Notes: generated from the sequence alone by a model not told the origin. DNA of 64,000 nucleotides from Roseiarcus sp963816065 (GCA_963816065.1 CAWFJG010000032.1:86669-150668); one strand, 5' to 3'; positions 10,501 to 18,456 are shown, counted from the first letter of the stretch. Made by a program: numbers and translations.

Positions 10501-11117
10501 GGTGGTGCTCCTCGAGATTGGCCTCGACATTGTTTCAGGCTTGGCGAGACCGCTCAACAGGGCAGCCGGTTGGAGCGGAATTGCGGCGGATGGGCGCGGT
10601 CACGTGATTGCCTGAGGGGATGGGAGCCCGGCGCTTGTCGCTCGACGGGGTCCGCCGCTAATCGGGCGGAAGCGACCGTTGCCGATCTTCAGGCTCAGCC
10701 CTATGAACGGGCGGTGAACGGCGTAGACCGCCAGTCGGCGAAACACGACAAGAGCGCCACTTGCGCGCATTCGGTCGCCCGTCCGGGACGCCCGCAGTGC
10801 GCCCGTTGCCGGCGTTCGATGGCCGCTTGGCGAACGCGACAGATGCCGACCGTAAGCACGCATTCCCACTCGGTCCCGGTACGGGAGGCATGCGCCAGGA
10901 CAAAGCGTTCCTGAAGGACGATGCAAACGACACAGCTCGCAGATACAAGGCGCGAAAAAAATTGGGGCCCAAAGTGGAATAAACTCATGAGGCGCGGAGT
11001 CCGGAGTCGGAGGCCCGCCCTGAGGCGATTGCGGGATGGCGGGGCCGCCGATCGAGCGCCATCCTATTGGTCAACGGCCCTGCTCGAAGGGCCAGAAGAA
11101 GGTATTGGAGGCCAACA
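10501..11117. other. Intergenic region, nothing recognised
   Basis: About 620 bases between adenine deaminase and a very small ORF. Several open frames cross it on both strands, but none has a ribosome-binding site, a recognisable domain or a hydrophobic segment. Base composition falls towards its right end. I see no RNA gene or repeat here. Confidence 0.4.
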
Positions 11118-11237
11118 ATGATCAAGAATATACTGGTTGTAACGGTCCTCGCGCTGTGCGGCTCGCTTGCAGTGTCCAGTGCTACGATTCTCCCTGCGGA
11201 AGCTTCGCAAAGTTCGGGGGCAGGCGCGGGCAAATGA
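11118..11237 (+). CDS. Tiny secreted protein (39 residues)
   Basis: An ATG with a well-placed TTGGAGG ribosome-binding site opens a 39-codon frame. The product begins MIKNILVVTVLALCGSLAV and is an almost ideal Sec signal peptide with a cleavage site near SSA or ASA; only about 15 residues (ILPAEASQSSGAGAGK-like) would remain. Either this is a genuine micro-protein, or it is the first part of a longer secreted protein cut by an indel just before the TGA at 11235. No homologue is recognised. It lies upstream of a hairpin-rich leader and the PEP-CTERM cluster. Confidence 0.45.
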   Translation: MIKNILVVTVLALCGSLAVSSATILPAEASQSSGAGAGK

Positions 11238-11269
11238 GATTCGATCTGATGTCATCGTAATTTACCTTG

Positions 11270-11432
11270 GACCGCGTATCAGGCGCCGCAAGGTACCGTG
11301 CGGCGCATGTCCCGGATTCGGTGTCCTCAAAAACCAAGCGGACTGGCAAAAGACCGGCAAGTCCGCTGTATTGGAAGATTGGCGAGACCTCTAGGTTCGT
11401 AAGTTGGATGAATATTATTTGGAGGAATCAGG
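11270..11432 (+). promoter_or_regulatory. Hairpin-rich leader upstream of the beta-propeller gene, cut off by the IS
   Basis: Two stable inverted repeats lie in tandem. The first is GCGCCGCA (11283–11290) with TGCGGCGC (11299–11306) and an eight-base loop. The second is AGCGGACT (11337–11344) with AGTCCGCT (11360–11367). A TTTGGAGG ribosome-binding site follows at about 11418–11425. The arrangement looks like a 5' leader for the gene that now begins at 12622, beyond the insertion element. I cannot match it to a known riboswitch class by eye; it could equally be a pair of attenuator or terminator hairpins. Confidence 0.4.
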
Positions 11433-11433
11433 C

Positions 11434-12611
11434 ATGCCTATCCGGTTGACACATACACCCACTAAATCTAGATGTGGCGACACTCGCGGGTGAGGCCCCC
11501 AGCCAACTGGCGGTTCCCCTTTGCGCGAAGGGCGTGCGTGCGGCTGGACGGGGAAATGACTGGAGAAACGGCCGTCGTGATGGACGTGGAGCAGCGCGCG
11601 GCGCTGCCATTTCCACGGTCGCTGCCGGAGTTTCAGCGGCTTTTCCCGGATGATGCGGCGTGCGCCTCGTATCTCGAACGGGCGCGCTGGGAGCGCGGCT
11701 TCGTCTGCCCGCGCTGCGGGGCTCGCGGCGAACCGTTCCGCATTGCGAGCCGCCCGGGCGTGCTGACATGCCGGAAATGCCGCAGCCAGACAGGACTGAC
11801 TGTCGGCACGGTCATGGAGCGCAGCCGCACGCCGTTGTCCATCTGGTTTTGGGCAGCCTATCTGGTCGCCAGCCAAACTCCCGGCATATCCGCGGTCCAA
11901 CTCCAGCGGCAGTTGGGTCTCTCGCGGTACGAGACCGCCTTTCAACTCCTCCACAAGCTGCGCGCCGGAATGGTTCGTCCCGATCGGGATCGCATCGGCG
12001 GCCGCGCGAACGAGCACGTCGAAGTCGACGAGACATGGGTCGGCGGCCGCACGCGCGGCGAAGGCCGGGGCGTTCATCACAAAACGCTCGTCGCCTGCGC
12101 CGTCGAGGTGCGCCGCCGCGAACCGGGAACCGCGCAAGACGTGCGCAAGGACGGCCGCTACGCGGGGCGCGTTCGGCTTGCCATCGCCGCCGACCGGAGC
12201 GCAAGGTCGCTTTGCGGCTTCGTCGAGGGCGCCGTGGCGGACGGGACGTTGATCGTCACGGACGAGTGGAGCGGTTACGCCGACCTGGGCAAGCGCGGCT
12301 ATGATCATCGCGCCATCGCCGAATGCGGCGACCCCGAAATCTCGGAGGAATTCCTGCCGATCAGCCATCTCGTCATCGCCAATCTGAAAACGTGGCTGGC
12401 GGGAACGCATCACGGGGTCAGCGCGCGGCATCTGCAGGCCTATCTCAACGAGTTCACCTTTCGATTTAACCGCCGCTTCTACCCGTTCAACGCATTTCGC
12501 TCGCTGCTAGGCCTCGCAGGTAGCGCCAGAGCGCCGACCTACGACAAACTTTACTCGGGAGATTGGATGCACCCCACATCTAGTGGGTGTGTGTCCTAAC
12601 CGGATAGGCAT
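11434..12611 (+). mobile_element. IS1595-family insertion sequence, complete
   Basis: The element is bounded by imperfect terminal inverted repeats. The left end reads ATGCCTATCCGGTT from 11434, and the complement of the right end reads the same fourteen bases, followed on both sides by ACAC and the shared ACCCACTA with small differences. Directly outside lie GGAATCAGGC (11424–11433) and GGAATTAGGT (12612–12621), an 8/10 match that fits a decayed target duplication, although this family usually makes 8 bp. It holds one transposase gene. The insertion point is between a ribosome-binding site and the start codon of the gene at 12622. Confidence 0.85.
11556..12599 (+). CDS. IS1595-family (ISXO2-like) transposase
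   Basis: The product has the two-part layout of this family. An N-terminal zinc-ribbon (CPRCG ... CRKC) recognises DNA and is followed by a short helix-turn-helix region (GISAVQLQRQLGLSRYETA). The catalytic core shows D in VDETWVGG, D in VTDEWSGY, and the closing ANLKTWLAGTHHGVS / YLNEFTFRFNRR block typical of these enzymes. The frame extends upstream to 11472, but ATG 11556 (after GGACGGGG) or 11580 better match the conserved start. The gene appears intact, and its right end lies within the terminal repeat region. Confidence 0.92.
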   Translation: MTGETAVVMDVEQRAALPFPRSLPEFQRLFPDDAACASYLERARWERGFVCPRCGARGEPFRIASRPGVLTCRKCRSQTGLTVGTVMERSRTPLSIWFWAAYLVASQTPGISAVQLQRQLGLSRYETAFQLLHKLRAGMVRPDRDRIGGRANEHVEVDETWVGGRTRGEGRGVHHKTLVACAVEVRRREPGTAQDVRKDGRYAGRVRLAIAADRSARSLCGFVEGAVADGTLIVTDEWSGYADLGKRGYDHRAIAECGDPEISEEFLPISHLVIANLKTWLAGTHHGVSARHLQAYLNEFTFRFNRRFYPFNAFRSLLGLAGSARAPTYDKLYSGDWMHPTSSGCVS

Positions 12612-12621
12612 GGAATTAGGT

Positions 12622-13077
12622 ATGCGAAACCTCAATTTGCTGGGCCAACTAGCGATTTTGTTGGTCAGTGCATTTGCAGGGTGGCCTGCACTCGCCAATC
12701 CCGGATATAAATTCTTAACGACAATAGCTGTTCCCCAAAGCGTAGATAACAGCGTCGGTGGTGTATTCCAAGCTTATGACACGAGTTATTTTGATCCACT
12801 ATCGCAACTCGACTACGTGTTAGATCGCTCGAACGCGTCGATTGACGTTTTCTCATCGGCTACCAACAGCTTTGTGGGACGGATAGACGGCGCCGGCCAC
12901 CTGTTTGCGGGTCAGACTGCGACTACCGTCACCTCGGGGCCGAATGGAGTTGTTGCGGTGAATATCGCCGGACAGCATCAGGTCTGGGCGAGCAACGGCG
13001 ACATCGGCTCACGTTTGATTGGCAACTTGATAAACGAGCAGAGTGTGCATTTCCACGTTACCTACTTGGAGATATAA
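12622..13077 (+). CDS. Secreted beta-propeller-like protein, probably C-terminally truncated
   Basis: The chosen ATG is in the right flank of the insertion sequence. The product starts MRNLNLLGQLAILLVSAFAG, a signal peptide, followed by propeller-type repeats (FLTTIAVPQS..., LDYVLDRSNASIDVFSSATNSFVGRI). Family members that I recall (NHL/YVTN-like secreted proteins) are much longer; here the pattern stops after VWASNGD and ends 25 residues later with no further blades and no sorting signal. A rearrangement or indel near 13005 may have cut it. Its stop overlaps the next ATG (TAATGATG), so the two may be co-translated. Base composition is clearly lower in GC than the surroundings. Confidence 0.6.
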   Translation: MRNLNLLGQLAILLVSAFAGWPALANPGYKFLTTIAVPQSVDNSVGGVFQAYDTSYFDPLSQLDYVLDRSNASIDVFSSATNSFVGRIDGAGHLFAGQTATTVTSGPNGVVAVNIAGQHQVWASNGDIGSRLIGNLINEQSVHFHVTYLEI

Positions 13078-14033
13078 TGATGTATCACGCCTTGAAAATG
13101 GCCATCGCCTGTCTGCCTGCCGTCTTGTTCGGACTTGGGGCAGAAGGGAAGGCAGCCACCCTGTTCGCGGCCGACAATGAGCCCGGCGATCCCTTCGTAG
13201 GGGAGCTCGACACGAGTTCCGGCCTCTCCGGTTTCGTATTCGGCAGCGGCTTCAGCGTTCCCGGTCCAATCAACGGCATAAGCCCCGGTCCCAACGGGCA
13301 GGTGTTTGTCGCCACCGACAATCACATCTACGACTACACAAGCGACGGCGCCCTCCTGGGACAGTTTCGCAAGATTGTCGGCTTCGGCGCTCTCGGCGAT
13401 CTGGCTTTCGACGGGACCACTCTTTTCGTTGCCGACAACGAGCCCGGCGATCCCTTCGTAGGGGAGCTCGACACGAGCTCCGGCCTCTCCGGTTTCGTAT
13501 TCGGCAGCGGCTTCAGCGTTCCCGGCCCAATCAACGGCATAAGCCTCGGTCCCAACGGGCAGGTGTTTGTCGCCACCGACAAATCACATCTACGACTACA
13601 CAAGCGACGGCGCCCTCCTGGACAGTTTCGCAAGATTGTCGGCTTCGGTGCTCTCGGCGATCTGGCTTTCGACGGGACCACTCTTTTCGTGGCCGACAAC
13701 GAGCCCGGCGATCCCTTCGTAGGGGAGCTCGACACGAGCTCCGGCCTCTCCGGTTTCGTATTCGCCCGCGGCTTCAGCGTTCCGGGCCCAATCAACGGCA
13801 TAAGCCTCGGTCCCAACGGGCAGGTGTTTGTCGCCACCGACAGTCGCATCTACGACTACACAAGCGACGGCGCCCTTCTGGGACAGTTTCGCAAGATTGT
13901 CGGCTTCGGCGCTCTCGGCGATCTGGCTTTCGACGGCGCGGCGGGTACGACGGTCCCCGAGCCATCCTCGGCGCTCCTGCTCGTCATTGGGCTGGTTTCA
14001 GTCGCGGCGTCCGGCCGATTGCTCAGGTGTTGA
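13077..14033 (+). CDS. PEP-CTERM protein built of three near-identical 87-residue repeats
   Basis: A signal peptide (about residues 1–27) is followed immediately by three tandem copies of an 87-residue unit beginning TLFxADNEPGDPFVGELDTS and ending GALGDLAFDGT, then the sorting signal VPEPSSALLLVIGLVSVAASGRLLR. PEP-CTERM tails are cleaved and processed by an exosortase and are typical of exported proteins in biofilm-forming bacteria; no exosortase gene lies in the window. The repeats look like degenerate propeller blades (NGQVFVATD, IYDYTSDGALLGQF). In copy 2 about 13 residues are scrambled because a +1 and a −1 homopolymer indel offset each other. TTGGAG precedes the start. Confidence 0.85.
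   Translation: MMYHALKMAIACLPAVLFGLGAEGKAATLFAADNEPGDPFVGELDTSSGLSGFVFGSGFSVPGPINGISPGPNGQVFVATDNHIYDYTSDGALLGQFRKIVGFGALGDLAFDGTTLFVADNEPGDPFVGELDTSSGLSGFVFGSGFSVPGPINGISLGPNGQVFVATDKSHLRLHKRRRPPGQFRKIVGFGALGDLAFDGTTLFVADNEPGDPFVGELDTSSGLSGFVFARGFSVPGPINGISLGPNGQVFVATDSRIYDYTSDGALLGQFRKIVGFGALGDLAFDGAAGTTVPEPSSALLLVIGLVSVAASGRLLRC
13158..13940 (+). repeat. Three tandem 261-bp coding repeats
   Basis: Copies lie at 13158–13418, 13419–13679 and 13680–13940. They are almost identical at the DNA level, which points to recent duplication or ongoing homogenisation. Differences include the AAA/AA and GG/GGG homopolymer lengths in copy 2, and GGCAGC versus GCCCGC coding GSG or ARG in copy 3. Confidence 0.95.
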
Positions 14034-14804
14034 TTGCGGCTCTCCCGCGGCGACGAACAGTAATCGGGGTATTGCGGGCGTAACAGACGACTGTCTCGGA
14101 CGCCCTCAATTTGGCGGACGCCGTGCCTACGGGCAATTCCCGCTTTCCTGTCGACTTGTGACCTTCACAGTCCCGATCTGCAACGGCAGAAAACTGATCT
14201 TATACAGTTGGAGCAGGTCGGCACGCCTTGAGATATTGAAATCATTGTAGGCGATCAGTGCCGCACTCGGAAATGTAGTGCCACGTTTCTGGCCGACCGA
14301 TATTGATTTCATTCGATTATTGATGCATGCTGTATGAACCGAAACCGAGTTGGCCGCAACTTTTTGGGGATGCATTCTCAGCGAAAAGATCTCGGACCGG
14401 CGCACCGCGATGCCCTGGCGTTGACTCCAGACTGCCGCGGATGGACGTAGCGCCCGACATCACGTCGCAAACGGCCTATCAACACCTGAATATTGTAATG
14501 TAGTGCCCCGCCTGCAGGGTAGCCCGCTTTTTACGCTCGATATCAACGGCTTAGCTTTTCCAACTGTCGAAGATCAGTAAAAGCGTCGAGTTCCGGCCGT
14601 TGATCGCTCGCGACGAACTCCCGGTCCGGGCAGACTCTACGCGTACACCCTTGGCCTTGTCCGCCCGCTATCCCGCTCATTCCCGCCGTTCGGCCGCCGC
14701 CCGCCCTTCGTAACGCCCCGGACCGGCCCCAAATGTCGGCTTTGCCCCAGCCCGCTCAAGCCAGACTTTGACGCCGCGCTCGAATTGTCGTCAGGTCGCG
14801 CCCC
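14034..14804. other. Low-GC intergenic region with a possible HTH relic
   Basis: About 770 bases after the PEP-CTERM gene. On the minus strand a frame at 14127–14405 contains SVSVHTACINNRMKSI followed by ALIAY, which resembles the recognition part of a LuxR-type helix-turn-helix, but no complete domain can be built and there is no start signal. I regard it as at best a relic. No RNA gene or repeat was found. Confidence 0.3.
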
Positions 14805-15656
14805 ATGCGCCCCATCCTGTCGATCCAGTCCCATGTCGTCTACGGTCATGTGGGCAACGCTGCGGCGGCCTTCCCGCTGCAGCGGCTCGGCCGCGAGGTC
14901 TGGCCGCTGATGAGCGTGCAGTTTTCCAGCCACACCGGTTATGCGGGCTGGCGCGGCGAGGCTTTCGGCGCCGGCATGATCGACGATTGCGTCGCCGGGC
15001 TCGAGGCGATCGGCGCGCTTGCCGGATGCGCCGGCCTGCTGACCGGCTATCTCGGCAAGGCGGAGATGGGGGAAGCGGCGTTGCGGGCGCTGGCGGCCTT
15101 GCGCGCCGTCAATCCCGGCGCCGTCTATTGCTGCGACCCCGTCATTGGCGACGTCGACCGGGGCCCGTATGTCGCTCGGGAGGTCGCCGATTTCTTCCGC
15201 GACCGGGCCCTGCCGGCCGCCACGATCGCGACGCCGAACGCGTTCGAGCTCGAATGGCTAAGCGGCGCTCCGGCGCCAACCCTGCCGGAGGCGCGCTCGG
15301 CCATCGCCGCGCTCATGTCCCGCGGCCCCAAAATCGTCGCCGTCACGTCGCTTGCGCTCGACGACACGCCCGCGGACGCGCTCGATGTCGTCGCGGCCGA
15401 CGGGACCGCGTTCTGGCGCGTGCGGACGCCAAGACTGCCGATCGCGCTCAGCGGCACGGGCGACCTGTTCGCGGCGCTCTTCGTCCATCACAAGCTCGCG
15501 AGCGGATCGACCCCCATGGCCCTTTCCATGGCGGTCTCGTCGACCTTCGGAGTGGTCGCCGCAACGCTTGCTGCGGGCCGGCGGGAGCTTGCGCTGATCG
15601 AGGCCCAGGAGGAATTTCTCCACCCCACGCACGTCATTCCGGCGGAGCCCATCTGA
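14805..15656 (+). CDS. pdxY: Pyridoxal kinase
   Basis: A 283-residue ribokinase-fold enzyme that phosphorylates pyridoxal to pyridoxal 5'-phosphate in the B6 salvage pathway. It begins with the family signature ILSIQSHVVYGHVGNAAAAFPLQ and has the conserved QFSSHTGY, CDPVIGD and the anion-hole/ATP motif LSGTGDLFAALF near residue 220. Length and motif order are normal and the frame is uninterrupted, so it is presumably functional. It stands alone; the next gene is a small secreted protein about 90 bases downstream. Confidence 0.95.
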   Translation: MRPILSIQSHVVYGHVGNAAAAFPLQRLGREVWPLMSVQFSSHTGYAGWRGEAFGAGMIDDCVAGLEAIGALAGCAGLLTGYLGKAEMGEAALRALAALRAVNPGAVYCCDPVIGDVDRGPYVAREVADFFRDRALPAATIATPNAFELEWLSGAPAPTLPEARSAIAALMSRGPKIVAVTSLALDDTPADALDVVAADGTAFWRVRTPRLPIALSGTGDLFAALFVHHKLASGSTPMALSMAVSSTFGVVAATLAAGRRELALIEAQEEFLHPTHVIPAEPI

Positions 15657-15748
15657 GCGAAGCCTGCGCGCCGCCCTGCTTTAACTTCTTTTTCGTATGC
15701 TCGCATGCCAGTGTGCGTTAGGATGATGGGCTTGCAGCGCGAAAGGGA

Positions 15749-16079
15749 ATGGCCATGCCGGGATCAGTTCAAACGTTCGGCGCCGTTGCGCTGGGGTGTC
15801 TCCTCGGGTTGGTCGCGACCGCCGACGCGCAGACCGTCCACCATCGGGTTCGCCATCATCCGACCGCCGAGGGCCGCCACATCGTGGTGCATGGCGGCGA
15901 GTCTCTACCTGACGGCCGGCCCGGTCGTTCCGGTCGGCTCCTACAACAACTACGTGTACAGCACGTTCGGCGGCGGTCCGACCACGTTCGTGCCCAATGT
16001 CGACCACACGTCCGTCGGCGTCATGGGCCTCGACAGGATGCCGAACAACTTCACCGTCCCGGGTTGTTGCGCTCCGTAA
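15749..16079 (+). CDS. Small secreted protein of unknown function, one frameshift
   Basis: The N-terminus MAMPGSVQTFGAVALGCLLGLVATADAQ is a clear signal peptide. The mature part begins TVHHRVRHHPTAEGRH. At about 15900 (GGCGGCGAG) one extra G moves the sensible reading into another frame, which continues SLYLTAGPVVPVGSYNNYVYSTFGGGPT and ends NNFTVPGCCAP at 16079. The joined product is ~109 residues. I do not recognise a domain, but small secreted proteins with a Tyr/Gly-rich middle and a C-terminal Cys pair are frequent in this order. It sits between pdxY and phzF on the same strand. Confidence 0.6.
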
Positions 16080-16112
16080 CAGGCGGCCCGGCGTCCTTCG
16101 GACAGGTTTCTC

Positions 16113-17015
16113 ATGGCGCGGCGCTTCTTTACGCTGGACGTCTTCACCGAGACGGCGCTGGCGGGCAATCCGCTCGCCGTCGTGCTCGACGCCGAAGGTC
16201 TCGACGACGCGCGCATGCAGGCGATTGCGCGCGAATTCAACCTCTCCGAAACCGTGTTCGTTTTCGAGCCGAGAAACCCGGTCCATTCGGCCAGGGTCCG
16301 GATCTTCACGCCGGGCCGGGAACTGCCGTTCGCGGGTCACCCGACGATCGGCGCGGCCTGTCTCGTCGGCCATCTTCGCGCGCCCGACATCCTCGGGGCG
16401 CGCGACCTGCGCGTCGTCCTGGAGGAGCCCGTCGGCGACGTCGTCTGCCTCGTCCGGCGCCGGCATGGCCAGGCGCTCGCCGCCGATTTCACCCTTCCCC
16501 GACTGCCCGAGCGGCTCGAAGACGCGCCGCCCAGCCCCGCGGCGATCGCCCATGGGCTCGGACTGGCGGCCGAGGACATCGGTTTCGGCCGGCATCGGCC
16601 GAGCCTGTTCAGCGCCGGCGCGCCGTTTCTGTTCGTGCCGGTTCGCACGCTCTCCGCGATCGCGCGCGCCCGGCCCGGCGACATGCCCTGGTCGGAGAAC
16701 GCCGGACCTGCGACCTTTCTCTACACCCGCGAGGTGGCTGAAACGGGATCGGCCTACCACGCCCGCATGTTCGGCGGCGGCTGGGGCGTGCCGGAAGACC
16801 CCGCGACCGGAAGCGCCGCCGCGGCTTTCGCCGGCGTCGTCGTCGCCTTCGACCGTCCGCCGGACGGCGAGCATGTCGTGGTGATCGAACAAGGCATTGA
16901 AATGGGGCGTCCGAGCCGCATCGTCCTCGGCTTCGAGGTCCGCGACGGGGCGCTGAGATCGGGCTCGATCGGCGGCTCGGCGGTGATCGTCGCGAGCGGC
17001 GCGCTCGAACTGTGA
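16113..17015 (+). CDS. PhzF-family isomerase/epimerase
   Basis: A 300-residue protein of the phenazine-biosynthesis PhzF family (diaminopimelate-epimerase-like fold). It starts RRFFTLDVFTETALAGNPLAVV and has the catalytic glutamate in NLSETVF (about residue 46), the TPGRELPFAGHPTIGAA block and the closing EDPATGSAAAAF segment. Most family members are not linked to phenazine synthesis and their substrates are unknown; no phenazine genes are nearby. The stop overlaps the start of the Nudix gene (GTGA). A decayed partial copy of this gene lies 2 kb downstream at 18877–19257. Confidence 0.9.
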   Translation: MARRFFTLDVFTETALAGNPLAVVLDAEGLDDARMQAIAREFNLSETVFVFEPRNPVHSARVRIFTPGRELPFAGHPTIGAACLVGHLRAPDILGARDLRVVLEEPVGDVVCLVRRRHGQALAADFTLPRLPERLEDAPPSPAAIAHGLGLAAEDIGFGRHRPSLFSAGAPFLFVPVRTLSAIARARPGDMPWSENAGPATFLYTREVAETGSAYHARMFGGGWGVPEDPATGSAAAAFAGVVVAFDRPPDGEHVVVIEQGIEMGRPSRIVLGFEVRDGALRSGSIGGSAVIVASGALEL

Positions 17016-17731
17016 GCGAGCCGCTGCGGATCGTCGAGGTCGCGGAGCTGGACTTCGGCGTCGAGCCGTCCCGCTGGACCTTCGCCGAGACCCACAGGGC
17101 GGCCATCGCGGCGCACTGGAGCGAGCGCCGCCGGACCCAGCCCGCGCTTTACAACGGCCGCATCCTGCTGCTCGGCAAGCGCGAGCTTTCCATGCGCGCC
17201 GATGGCGCGCTCCGGCTCGGCGGGACTTATTTCGAGGCCGATTTCGCCGAATTTCTCGCCTGGCGCGACTTCGGCTATCCGGGCGAACCGGTCGAGAATG
17301 GCTTCGCCATGGCGGCCTTGCGCAGCGCGGATGACGCCTTCCTGCTCGGCGAGATGGCGCCGCACACGTCAAACGCCGGAAAGATCTATTTTCCGGCCGG
17401 CACGCCGGACCCGAACGATGTGTTCGAGGGAAAAGTCGACCTCGACGCCAGCGCGCGGCGGGAGCTCTGGGAAGAAACCGGCGTCTCCGCCGGCGCGGCG
17501 ACGGTCGGCGACGGCTGGACCGTCGTGTTCGCAGAGCGGCGCGTGGCCTGCATGAAGGCCATGATCCTGCCGATGCCGGCGGACGAGGCCAAGGCGCGGA
17601 TCGACGCCTTCCTGGCGCTCGATCCACAGGCGGAGCTCACACGCATGCATATCGTGCGGCGCCCGGACGACATCGATCGGGCGCGAACCCCGGACCATGT
17701 CGCCGCCTACATCGACGCGGCGCTCGCCTGA
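17012..17731 (+). CDS. Nudix hydrolase
   Basis: A 239-residue protein whose Nudix box is recognisable as RRELWEETGVS near residues 151–161. The upstream part of the box is divergent (FEGKVDLDASA), with no glutamate in the canonical position, as in some larger alphaproteobacterial members. The family hydrolyses nucleoside diphosphates linked to another moiety; the substrate cannot be predicted. The start codon overlaps the phzF stop, so the two genes are probably translated together. After it comes an intergenic repeat. Confidence 0.85.
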   Translation: MSEPLRIVEVAELDFGVEPSRWTFAETHRAAIAAHWSERRRTQPALYNGRILLLGKRELSMRADGALRLGGTYFEADFAEFLAWRDFGYPGEPVENGFAMAALRSADDAFLLGEMAPHTSNAGKIYFPAGTPDPNDVFEGKVDLDASARRELWEETGVSAGAATVGDGWTVVFAERRVACMKAMILPMPADEAKARIDAFLALDPQAELTRMHIVRRPDDIDRARTPDHVAAYIDAALA

Positions 17732-17798
17732 GGCGGACGCGATCGGTCGTCCGGGTGTGACATTGGCCTTGTGGTTAATTTTCTCTCGCTTGTTCTTT

Positions 17799-17984
17799 GG
17801 CCAGCGTGGCAACGTTACAACCCGAGCGCGCTCCGTTCCGCGCCTCGCCTCATCCACCTGTTATCTGCCTGTTTCGAGCCTGATAACTGCCTGTTAGCTG
17901 CCTGTTCCGAGCCTGTTAACGCGCCTGTTCCTTGCCCGCCAACCGCCAGGTTGTATCGCCATCAAGGCCATGATATGGCTGGCC
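17799..17984 (-). repeat. AACAGGC-array element, copy A
   Basis: Read on the minus strand, the element begins CCATATCATGG, then TACAACC (17955–17949), then seven A[A/T]CAGGC heptamers between 17929 and 17856 separated by four or five bases (a period of 11–12 bp), then CGCGCTCGGGTTGTA (GGTTGTA at 17822–17816) and GCCACGCTGGCC. TACAACC and GGTTGTA are an exact inverted pair 140 bp from end to end. It lies between the convergent Nudix and lipoprotein genes. Homologous copies are at 52883–53087 and 60753–60925. Confidence 0.85.
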
Positions 17985-18111
17985 TTTTTGGAATGGACCG
18001 CCGGCCCTGGAAAAATAACCCGCGTGCCGGCAGGCAAACCGGATCGGGCGGGTCGGGGCGATACAGCCCCCGAACACGAACTTCCGGGCTCTTCGGGCCG
18101 CGCCGGCCGGG

Positions 18112-18456
18112 TCAGCGATCCGACCCCACAGGGTAGCCGTGGCGCTGTTCGGAGGCGGCGATCATCGCCTTCGCCTGGGCGTCGCGGCCGGCGGCGCAGA
18201 CGGATTCGGCGGCGCCGATTTCGCGCTTGATCTGATTGTAGACCGACTGGGCCACATGTCCCATCGACAGGTCGTTGTCCTGGATCGCCCGGTAGCGGGC
18301 GATCGCGGCCTTGCAGTCGCTCCCCTCCGGCAGCGCGAAATTCGCCGGCGTGTACGCGACCGTTCCGGGCTGGGGCGCGGAAGCCTGTGGAGCGGGGGCG
18401 TTGCAGGCGGCGACCGTGAGCCCCGCGAGCGCGGCGATGACAGGCGACGGATTCAT
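18112..18456 (-). CDS. Small lipoprotein of unknown function
   Basis: A 114-residue product with a lipoprotein signal: a short hydrophobic stretch (VIAALAGLTVAAC) ending in a lipobox-like LTVAAC, so the cysteine near residue 18 would be lipidated. The mature protein is mostly polar with a helical look (CKAAIARYRAIQDNDLSMGHVAQSVYNQIKREI) and two further cysteines that could pair. I recall similar short lipoproteins in Hyphomicrobiales but know no function. Confidence 0.7.
   Translation of the reverse strand: MNPSPVIAALAGLTVAACNAPAPQASAPQPGTVAYTPANFALPEGSDCKAAIARYRAIQDNDLSMGHVAQSVYNQIKREIGAAESVCAAGRDAQAKAMIAASEQRHGYPVGSDR

Noticed and set aside
11283..11367. c-di-GMP riboswitch upstream of the PEP-CTERM cluster
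   Set aside because: Two hairpins are present, but the conserved nucleotides of the known class I and II aptamers could not be found by eye.
16113..17015. Phenazine biosynthesis locus
   Set aside because: Only a PhzF-family gene is present. The family is mostly unrelated to phenazine production, and no other phz gene lies nearby.
15681..17627. Minus-strand open frame of 648 codons
   Set aside because: It is the antisense of the phzF and Nudix genes, both of which have strong family motifs; its own product is Arg-rich low-complexity sequence.
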